From NCBI RefSeq assembly GCF_049651205.1, contig NZ_JBASBR010000004.1, forward strand, positions 437,717-501,716: a stretch of 64,000 bases of DNA, written 5' to 3'. Shown here in pieces: positions 57,989-64,000 of the stretch. A program made the translations under genes and the position numbers. This stretch comes from Castellaniella sp049651205 (lineage in GTDB: Bacteria; Pseudomonadota; Gammaproteobacteria; Burkholderiales; Burkholderiaceae_B). The notes beneath the pieces were generated by a model that had not been told where the DNA came from, did not search any database, and worked only from the letters and a program-made list of their open reading frames with translations. Each line of letters starts with the position of its first letter. Position 1 is the stretch's first letter.

Positions 57989-59557
57989 TCAAAGCTCTTT
58001 GCGAGCCATGCGATCCGCAATGTGCTCGGCCTGCCGGATTGCCAGAGACACGATGGTCAGCGTCGGGTTTTCCGCGCCGCTGGTGGTGAACTGGCTACCG
58101 TCCGAGATATACAGATTGGGAACTTCATGCGCCCGCCCATGCGGATCACACACACCGTCTTCGGCTTTTTGGCTCATGCGGCATGTTCCCAGATTATGCG
58201 TGGAGGGATACGGCGGCGTCCGGAAGGTTCGGGTAGCCCCCGCAGCCTTGTACATGGCCTCGCTCTGACGGAAAGCATGATCACGCATGGCCACATCGTT
58301 GGCATGATCATCGTAATGCACATTGGCCACAGGCAGGCCAAATTGATCCTTGACCGCCGAATTGAGCGTGATGCGATTGGACGCCTGAGGCAGGTCTTCG
58401 CCCACGATCCACAGGCCGGCTGTCCGGGTGTAATCATCCATAAAGCCGGCAAACCCTTGCCCCCAAGCACCCGGATCCAGGAAGGCCGCATAAAACGACA
58501 GCCCCAGGCTGATGGTCTCAAGCTCGTAGCCGCCCACAAAACCACGATCCGGCTTATGGACAACCTCGTCCTGAACAATCCCCGCCATCGTGGTACCGCG
58601 ATACATGTGGACGGGCTGGTCAAATACGGCATACACCGAGCCCGTGGTATGCCGCATGTAGTTGCGCCCCACTTGCCCCGACCCATTTGCCAGCCCGTGA
58701 GCGAACTTTGAGGATTCGGACAGCAGAAGCAACCGGGGACTTTCGATGGAGTTTCCGGCCACGCAAACCACCCGGGCCTTTTGGCGCTGCTCTTTACCAT
58801 CGGCATCAAAATACACCACACCGCTGATGTGGCCCTTTGCATCGTGCTCGATGCGTGACACATGGCAGCCCGTGCGCAGCTCGAGCTTGCCGGTGGCTTC
58901 AGCCTTGGGGATTTCTGTGTAGAGCGTAGACCACTTGGCTGCCGACTTGCACCCCTGAAAGCAGAAGCCCTGCTGGATACAGGCGCCCCGACCATCATAA
59001 GGAACACTGTTAATCGCCATATGGCCCGTACTAACCTCTTTGTAGCCCAGCTTGGTAGCCCCGTTGTACATCACCTTGAAGTTATTGTTGCCCGGCAAGC
59101 CAGGCAGGCCGTTGGTACGGGTAACACCCATCTTTTTCTCGGCACGCTCGTAGTAGGGATCCATTTCTTCGCGCGTCACCGGCCAATCGAGGAGATTGGC
59201 CCCCTGTATATCCCCGTAGGTGCTCTTGGTCTTGAATTCGTGCGCTTGCAGGCGCAGCGATGCCCCGGCCCAGTGGGTTGTGGTACCGCCCACTGTTTTG
59301 CAGATCCAGGCCGGAAGCCCGGGGAAATCACGGGCAATGCGCCAGGATCCCGAAGTGGTCCGGGGTTCAAGCCAGGCCAGTTGATTGAAGGACTCCCATT
59401 CGTCCTGAATAAAGGTGGCCGGGCTTTGCCGCTCTCCTGCCTCCAGGATCACCACCTGCACACCTTTCTGACAGAGTTCGTTGGCAAGCGTACCGCCGCC
59501 CGCACCCGACCCAATAATCACCACCACGCTGTCGTCGCTTTGTTGATACTTGGCCAT
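57989..59557 (-). CDS. GMC oxidoreductase, gluconate/alcohol dehydrogenase large-subunit type
   Basis: A 522-aa FAD-dependent dehydrogenase subunit. VVVIIGSGAGGGTLANELCQKGVQVVILEAGE is the FAD fold; TVGGTTTHWAGASLRL, GVCDPHGRAHEVPNLYISDGSQFTTSGAENPTLTIVSLAIRQAEHIAD and HNLGTCRMS match large subunits of membrane-bound gluconate, sorbitol and 2-ketogluconate dehydrogenases. It has no signal of its own and would be exported with the Tat-borne small subunit encoded 80 bp upstream. A cytochrome c subunit, usual as the third partner, is not adjacent. Confidence 0.9.
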   Translation of the reverse strand: MAKYQQSDDSVVVIIGSGAGGGTLANELCQKGVQVVILEAGERQSPATFIQDEWESFNQLAWLEPRTTSGSWRIARDFPGLPAWICKTVGGTTTHWAGASLRLQAHEFKTKSTYGDIQGANLLDWPVTREEMDPYYERAEKKMGVTRTNGLPGLPGNNNFKVMYNGATKLGYKEVSTGHMAINSVPYDGRGACIQQGFCFQGCKSAAKWSTLYTEIPKAEATGKLELRTGCHVSRIEHDAKGHISGVVYFDADGKEQRQKARVVCVAGNSIESPRLLLLSESSKFAHGLANGSGQVGRNYMRHTTGSVYAVFDQPVHMYRGTTMAGIVQDEVVHKPDRGFVGGYELETISLGLSFYAAFLDPGAWGQGFAGFMDDYTRTAGLWIVGEDLPQASNRITLNSAVKDQFGLPVANVHYDDHANDVAMRDHAFRQSEAMYKAAGATRTFRTPPYPSTHNLGTCRMSQKAEDGVCDPHGRAHEVPNLYISDGSQFTTSGAENPTLTIVSLAIRQAEHIADRMARKEL

Positions 59558-59637
59558 ATTGCCCCCACAAAGTTGTGTTCAATGTGTCGCGCATCACACC
59601 TTGGGCAAAACAATGCCCTTGGGTTATCACCGCATGC

Positions 59638-60204
59638 TCAGGAATTGAAAGGCGGTGGGCTGGCTGATGCGGGAGGATCCGGCAGCCAGGTAAGGTCGTT
59701 GAAGCCCCGCTTGATGTAGCCACCCTTGGACCAGGACTCACCTTGATAACCAAAATGCTTGTAGGCCATCTGGTTGTCGTATAGAGAGGTAATGCATTGC
59801 CCGCGTACTTTCTGGAAGAACGCATCGGACTGCATGGCGGTGAGGATATCCAGTTGCTTGTCGGCGGGTGCTTTTAACCAGTTGCCCCCTGCCCGCTTGT
59901 CCAGCGCAGCCACGCCATCGCTTACCAGGGTATGAACCTTGTCATCCCGGCTAGCCTCATCAAGGTCTTTGACAAGAATTGCATAGACGGCATCTGGCAG
60001 GTCTTTGTGGGGATACAGCCGTTTGGCCATCGTCAGCAGCGTATCGGCCTGATGCTGGTTGAGCGTGTGAACTTCGAGGGCCCAGACTCTGGAAGGGGCT
60101 AGTGCCGCCAGCAAGGTACCGCTGGTGAGTACGCCTGTCAGTACGACAGCACCCTTGAGGAATGTTCGCCTGGAATGATGGCGAATAATCACGGGTTGTT
60201 CCAT
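59638..60204 (-). CDS. gluconate 2-dehydrogenase subunit 3-like, Tat-exported
   Basis: A 188-aa small subunit. The N-terminus MEQPVIIRHHSRRTFLKGAV carries a twin-arginine motif (SRRTFLK) and a hydrophobic stretch, marking Tat export. The mature part (LNQHQADTLLTMAKRLYPHKDLPDAVYAILVKDL...) fits the gluconate_2-dh3 family and ends KHFGYQGESWSKGGYIKRGFNDLTWLPDP. GGAG precedes ATG 60204. It should piggy-back the GMC subunit to the periplasm. Confidence 0.87.
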   Translation of the reverse strand: MEQPVIIRHHSRRTFLKGAVVLTGVLTSGTLLAALAPSRVWALEVHTLNQHQADTLLTMAKRLYPHKDLPDAVYAILVKDLDEASRDDKVHTLVSDGVAALDKRAGGNWLKAPADKQLDILTAMQSDAFFQKVRGQCITSLYDNQMAYKHFGYQGESWSKGGYIKRGFNDLTWLPDPPASASPPPFNS

Positions 60205-60334
60205 TTTTGTCTCCCGGTTTATGTGGGATGCCACCCACGGAGGGCGGGCCATACACCTTGATGCAACACCAATCGGCCGGATTCAGGTGCCCGGCTTTGC
60301 TCGATATGGTGTGTTCATTATGGTGCGGGAGAAA

Positions 60335-60357
60335 CAGCCCCGGGTAACAGCGGGCTG
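60335..60357 (-). terminator. hairpin between ubiA and the dehydrogenase genes
   Basis: On the minus strand CAGCCC (60357-60352) pairs with GGGCTG (60340-60335), loop 11, followed by TTTCTCC. It lies 52 bp after the ubiA stop in a 204-bp gap that otherwise shows no gene. Weak T-tract, so only a candidate terminator. Confidence 0.4.
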
Positions 60358-60408
60358 CTACATGACAAAAAATTGGAATCAGACTGGCGGAATATCAGGC
60401 CGGAAAAA

Positions 60409-61380
60409 CTAGGCTGGCAGCACGGTTCCGGCCAACGCAGCCACAATCAGCAGGACCCCCACCTGCATGTTGGAGCGAAAAATCCGCAGGCCGCGTTCGG
60501 GGTGCTGCACATCAAAATGAACCATCTGCCAAACAAAATGGCCACTGATCACTGCCATCACCACGTAATAAGGCCAGTTCATGCCCATGCCCCAGCCGGC
60601 GGCAAACCACAGCGCGGCCGTGGCGGCATAAAACCCGCTGATCCATGCGCGGCCATGGTTGCCAAACCACATGGCCACGGATTTGAGCCCCAGCATGCGG
60701 TCGTCACGCAAATCAATGTAGGCATATACCGCGTCGTAACCGATTTGCCACAGCACCGCCCCTACCCACATGGCCACGCCATACCAGGGGAGGATATCGC
60801 GGGTGTCTGTCCAGGCCATCAGCATGCCCCAATTAAACGCCATCCCCAGCACGGCCTGGGGCCAGTAGGTAAACCGTTTACACAGCGGATAAATAACCAC
60901 CAGCGGCACCAGCACCAGCGCCAGCCAGCGGCTGTATGCATTAATCGCCAGCAGCATAACGGCACTGATGAGCAACTGGGCCAGCACAAACCACAAGGCT
61001 GCCCGCAGGCTGAGCTGCCCACTGGTCAGCGGGCGAAACCGGGTGCGCTCAACCTGGTAATCAAAATTGCGATCAAAAATATCATTGAACGTACACCCCA
61101 CCCCACGCATCAACAGCGCGCCCAGTGAAAAAATCATCAGACGCCATACCGTGGGCCAACCATCGGCCGCCTGCACCAAAGCCGCCAGCGCGGGCAGCAA
61201 AGTAAGCCAGGTACCCACAGGGCGATCCAGCCGGCACAGGCGCGCATAAGGCCCCCAGGCAGGCGGTAAAAACCGCGCCACCCAGTCGTCCTGCCGCATA
61301 TCAGACAGATCTGGCAGGGCGCCTGGTGCGGGCATATTGCCGGCGGTTTTTGGGGCTTGAGATGGCTGGGTGTCGCTCAT
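60409..61380 (-). CDS. ubiA: 4-hydroxybenzoate octaprenyltransferase
   Basis: Membrane prenyltransferase of ubiquinone synthesis, 323 aa with about eight helices. The two Asp-rich motifs are NDIFDRNFD and DLRDDRMLGLKS, binding Mg and prenyl diphosphate; RPLTSGQLS and LPALAALVQAADGWP are typical. A 35-residue hydrophilic N-terminus precedes the first conserved block. The start ATG 61380 overlaps the aminotransferase stop (ATGA). The ubiquinone link to respiration fits the oxidase genes but is not physical evidence. Confidence 0.94.
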   Translation of the reverse strand: MSDTQPSQAPKTAGNMPAPGALPDLSDMRQDDWVARFLPPAWGPYARLCRLDRPVGTWLTLLPALAALVQAADGWPTVWRLMIFSLGALLMRGVGCTFNDIFDRNFDYQVERTRFRPLTSGQLSLRAALWFVLAQLLISAVMLLAINAYSRWLALVLVPLVVIYPLCKRFTYWPQAVLGMAFNWGMLMAWTDTRDILPWYGVAMWVGAVLWQIGYDAVYAYIDLRDDRMLGLKSVAMWFGNHGRAWISGFYAATAALWFAAGWGMGMNWPYYVVMAVISGHFVWQMVHFDVQHPERGLRIFRSNMQVGVLLIVAALAGTVLPA

Positions 61381-62588
61381 GCAGCGGCCTGAGCAGGCCC
61401 GATGAGTTCTCCCAGCACTTGCACGCCTTGGCGGATAAGGTCTTCGGGCACGGTGACGAAGCTGAGCCGCAAGGTGTTGGCAGGTGCCTGCACGCCGGCG
61501 TAAAACGGCGCACCCGGCACAAAGGCGACATTGCGAGCGATGGCGCGCGACAGAAGCTCGGTAGTATCGATACCAGAGCGCAAGGTAACCCAGATGAACA
61601 TACCGCCATCTGGTGTCGTCCAGGAGGCATCTGCCGGAAAGTACTGCCGGAGGGCATCGAGCATATAGCCGCATTGCCGCTGATACAGGGCCCGCACCTT
61701 GGGCAGGTGAGCCTTCAGGAAGCCATGACGGATGGTTTCGAACACCGCCATCTGTGTGACCGAGGCCGTATGCAGATCAGTGGCTTGCTTGATCTGCACC
61801 AGCTTGCTGATGATTTCGCGCGGTGCCACAACATAGCCCAGGCGCATGCCAGGCGCCAGCACCTTGGAAAACGTACCCAGGCGAATCACCGTTGCACCCA
61901 CCGGCCGGCCCAGCTCAAGCAAGCCCGGTTGTGGCTCACCGGCATACCGAAGCTCGCCATAGGGATCATCCTCGATGATGGGCAGGCCTAACGTGGCGCA
62001 GCGTTGCACCAGCGCTTGTCGGCGGGCGAGATCGAGAGAGCGGCCGGTGGGGTTCTGGAAATTGGGCAGCACGTAAATAAAACGGGCACCCTGTGTGAGA
62101 TCCGCGGTAAGGGATTCGGGGATCAGGCCGCCAGCATCGGTGGGCACCGACTGAAACTGAGGCTCAAACATCGAAAACGACTGCAATGCCCCTAGATAGC
62201 TGGGTGCTTCGACCAGTACGCGTGAGCCGGGATCGATAAACAGCTTGCCCAGCATATCCAGCGCCTGTTGCGACCCGGACACAATCAGCACTTCTTCGGG
62301 ATCGATCGACACGCCCGGGCGTGAAAGGTCTTGAGCAACCCACTCGCGCAGTGGGGTATAGCCCTCGGTGCGGCCATATTGCAACGCCGTCGCCCCTTGC
62401 GTGGCCAAAACATGATCAAACGCCGCCCGCAGCTCGGGAATAGGGAACCCCTCGGGTGAAGGCAAACCGCCGGCAAAGGAAATCACCTCGGGACGCTCGG
62501 TGATTTTGAGAATCTCGCGAATGGCGGAACTGGTGAGTTGGGTAGCGCGCTTTGAAAACACGGTAGAGGTGGAATTAAATGTGTCCAT
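61377..62588 (-). CDS. PLP-dependent aminotransferase, 2-aminoadipate transaminase (LysN)-like
   Basis: A 403-aa fold-type I aminotransferase without the GntR domain of MocR proteins. VISFAGGLPSPEGFPIPELRAA, LQYGRTEGYTPLREWVAQDL, ILPNFQNPTGRSLDLARRQ-like (seen as VLPNFQNPTG) and EDDPYGELRYAG are family blocks; the PLP lysine is in RLGTFSKVLAPGMRLGYV. The closest classes are 2-aminoadipate and aromatic or multi-substrate transaminases. The specific substrate is not determined. Overlaps ubiA by 4 bp and is divergent from the chemoreceptor gene by 292 bp. Confidence 0.87.
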   Translation of the reverse strand: MDTFNSTSTVFSKRATQLTSSAIREILKITERPEVISFAGGLPSPEGFPIPELRAAFDHVLATQGATALQYGRTEGYTPLREWVAQDLSRPGVSIDPEEVLIVSGSQQALDMLGKLFIDPGSRVLVEAPSYLGALQSFSMFEPQFQSVPTDAGGLIPESLTADLTQGARFIYVLPNFQNPTGRSLDLARRQALVQRCATLGLPIIEDDPYGELRYAGEPQPGLLELGRPVGATVIRLGTFSKVLAPGMRLGYVVAPREIISKLVQIKQATDLHTASVTQMAVFETIRHGFLKAHLPKVRALYQRQCGYMLDALRQYFPADASWTTPDGGMFIWVTLRSGIDTTELLSRAIARNVAFVPGAPFYAGVQAPANTLRLSFVTVPEDLIRQGVQVLGELIGPAQAAA

Positions 62589-62782
62589 GATGGAAGCCCG
62601 ATTGAATGCCCGCCTTTTGAGCCGGCTAATTGGCGTTTGTCAATTAGCCTGGGTCTTCGGGCAGCCGGCGCAAATACACAGATTTATCCAGAGCAGACAA
62701 ATCAAGCTGCTTATCTTAAAACAATTCAAGATTTAGGGGTTTCCCGCACTACCCGACGCGGCACATCAAGTTTGAAATAGCT

Positions 62783-62814
62783 GGTAACCGATTAAACAGA
62801 AGCGGTAACTGATT
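62783..62814 (+). repeat. 21-bp-spaced direct repeat before the chemoreceptor gene
   Basis: GGTAACCGATT (62783-62793) recurs as GGTAACTGATT (62804-62814), 10 of 11 bases identical and exactly 21 bp apart, two helical turns. It lies 67-98 bp upstream of the ATG. No sigma-28 (TAAA-N15-GCCGATAA) promoter is convincing in the 62589-62880 gap, which holds nothing else recognised. Confidence 0.5.
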
Positions 62815-62880
62815 GCACCAGAACGTCACATGGTTGATCGGCACGGCATTTGGTATTTACTGACACCAGCAAGGGCACAC

Positions 62881-64000
62881 ATGAAAAACTTGAAGATTGG
62901 TACTCGGCTAGCCTTGGGTTTTGGCTTTGTCATTTTGATGTTGATCATCCTGACGACCATCAGCTTGTGGCGGATTTTCGACAGCAACGCCACCAGTACC
63001 TCCTTGCAAGCGCGTCAGCACAACAATGCCCTGATTCTGCAGTGGGCCCGCGAAACCGAGGTAAACAATAACCTCACCCTGGCCTCCACCAACATGAATG
63101 ACCCCGAGGCTCAGAGCAAAGCCCGCAAGGCCCTTGAGGTCTCTGATCAACACCTCGACTCCCTGCACAAAGAGCTGGCCAAAGCCATCTCTTACCCACC
63201 GGCCCAGACACTGTACAAGCAAGCCGTGGCCGCCCAGGATGCGTATGCCGAAAAACGCAAAGAGGCCTTTAAGTGGCTCGAAAACTGGGAAGTTGGCAAG
63301 GCCAACACCTTTTTCAGCCACCAGATGCCAGAGCTGACTCAACAGATTACCGGCACGATCGACAAGCTCAGCACCATGCAAAATGGCCTCACCGAAGAAG
63401 TATTTGCCAAAACCTTCCATGACAATCGCCTGGGCATGCTTGTGCTGGGAGTGGTTGCCTTGCTGGCCCTGATCATCAGCCCCCTGATCGCCTGGCGTGT
63501 CACTCGCTCTGTCACCCACCCTATGCGCCAGGCCGTGCAATTGGCCGAATCCGTCTCCCACCGGGATCTCAGCCAGCATATTCATGCCCAGGGCACCGAC
63601 GAAGTCGGACAGCTTTTGCGTGCACTGGATGCCATGGGTGACAACCTGCGCCAAGCTGTGGGCGAAGTGCGCAGCGGCGCCACTTCGATTGCCGCGGCCT
63701 CCGGCCAGATCTCCGCCGGTAACCTGGATCTGTCCTCGCGCACCGAGCAGCAGGCCAGCTCCCTGGCTGAAACCGCTGCCACCATGGAAGAAATCACCGC
63801 CACCGTGCGACAAAACGCCGACAGCACCCAGCAAGCCAACACCCTGGCCGCTGCCGCTGCCAAAACCGCCACGCAGGGCGGCTCGCTGGTGTCAGAGCTC
63901 GTGGGCACCATGGGCGAAATCAACAGCAAGTCGCAACAGGTGGCCGACATCATCGGCGTCATCGACTCCATCGCCTTCCAGACCAACATCCTGGCGCTTA
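62881..64000 (+). CDS. methyl-accepting chemotaxis protein, 3'-truncated by window edge
   Basis: The first 373 residues of a chemoreceptor. TM1 at about 12-32 (LGFGFVILMLIILTTISLWRI), a periplasmic four-helix-bundle sensor (about 33-180), TM2 at about 183-205 (LGMLVLGVVALLALIISPLIAW), a HAMP domain (about 206-258), then the signalling coiled coil beginning LSSRTEQQASSLAETAATMEEITATVRQNAD, a methylation-helix pattern, and breaking off in the hairpin tip region (IIGVIDSIAFQTNILAL). The ligand is unknown. Its frame remains open at the window end. Confidence 0.95.
   Translation, partial: MKNLKIGTRLALGFGFVILMLIILTTISLWRIFDSNATSTSLQARQHNNALILQWARETEVNNNLTLASTNMNDPEAQSKARKALEVSDQHLDSLHKELAKAISYPPAQTLYKQAVAAQDAYAEKRKEAFKWLENWEVGKANTFFSHQMPELTQQITGTIDKLSTMQNGLTEEVFAKTFHDNRLGMLVLGVVALLALIISPLIAWRVTRSVTHPMRQAVQLAESVSHRDLSQHIHAQGTDEVGQLLRALDAMGDNLRQAVGEVRSGATSIAAASGQISAGNLDLSSRTEQQASSLAETAATMEEITATVRQNADSTQQANTLAAAAAKTATQGGSLVSELVGTMGEINSKSQQVADIIGVIDSIAFQTNILAL

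Noticed and set aside
1..64000. CRISPR arrays, insertion sequences, tRNA or rRNA genes, toxin-antitoxin pairs
   Set aside because: Looked for repeated spacers, transposase motifs, cloverleaf-like elements and small paired ORFs; none seen. The RHH protein at 57487-57873 has no toxin partner.

Overview
The window looks like ordinary chromosome from a betaproteobacterium of the order Burkholderiales, most likely family Alcaligenaceae (Bordetella, Castellaniella, Pusillimonas and relatives). The basis is gene content and order: metF, a small membrane protein, ahcY, metK, tandem lpxL genes, dapF, DUF484 and xerC; birA followed by coaX (called baf in Bordetella); the ctaC-ctaD-DUF2970-ctaE-SURF1-ctaA-ctaB-SCO block; a one-cysteine DksA; a PhaM-like granule protein; FmdB-DUF502-aspS. 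The sequence is GC-rich, very compact (no gene-free stretch over 300 bp) and has no IS element, prophage, CRISPR array, tRNA or rRNA that I can see. The genus is not determined.

Layout. 1-4785: C1/methyl cycle (5-formyl-THF cyclo-ligase fragment, metF, ahcY, metK), with an S-adenosylhomocysteine riboswitch ahead of ahcY. 5012-9362: two lipid A acyltransferases, dapF, DUF484, xerC. 9364-14453: metal homeostasis (znuCBA opposite zur, with a perfect palindromic operator between them), a CobW-type metallochaperone and dksA. 14563-16490: hslVU behind a near-perfect sigma-32 promoter. 16605-20861: a CusF-like protein, acetyltransferase, cobalamin adenosyltransferase, carboxymuconolactone-decarboxylase-family protein, and an RpiR regulator overlapping a C45 (Ntn-type) acyltransferase/hydrolase. 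20901-23366: denitrification island (NirV-like protein, NirK copper nitrite reductase, small cytochrome c) with Crp/Fnr-type boxes. 23464-26440: enoyl-CoA hydratase, lipB, DUF493, D-Ala-D-Ala carboxypeptidase. 26673-37255: hydrolase, birA, coaX, galU, LPS core genes waaA/waaC, gamma-carbonic anhydrase, a glycosyltransferase, glmU, phaM, Nudix. 37529-45915: aa3-type cytochrome c oxidase and its assembly and heme A genes. 45899-54987: a sodium/proton exchanger with a C-terminal cyclic-nucleotide-binding domain, rpoH under a perfect CIRCE element, a nuclease-family protein, aspS, DUF502, FmdB and a second antiporter. 55090-61380: two GMC oxidoreductases around a DJ-1/PfpI protein and a ribbon-helix-helix protein, a Tat-exported dehydrogenase subunit, and ubiA. 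61377-64000: an aminotransferase and the 5' part of a chemotaxis receptor.

How parts work together. AhcY removes the S-adenosylhomocysteine made from MetK's product, and MetF supplies the methyl group; the riboswitch ties ahcY expression to that by-product. Zur, ZnuABC, the His-rich CobW protein and a zinc-finger-less DksA form a zinc-economy neighbourhood. rpoH (CIRCE) and hslVU (sigma-32) are two layers of one heat-shock circuit. The Nir genes with Fnr-type boxes next to a full aerobic oxidase block suggest a facultative denitrifier.

I found no clear defence system or wholly new machine. The most interesting signals are regulatory: the SAH riboswitch, CIRCE on rpoH, the mirrored Fnr-type boxes at nirK, the zur operator, the paired half-sites before the RpiR gene and the birA palindrome. 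Also notable are the absence of cox11 from the oxidase cluster and the RpiR/C45 pair.
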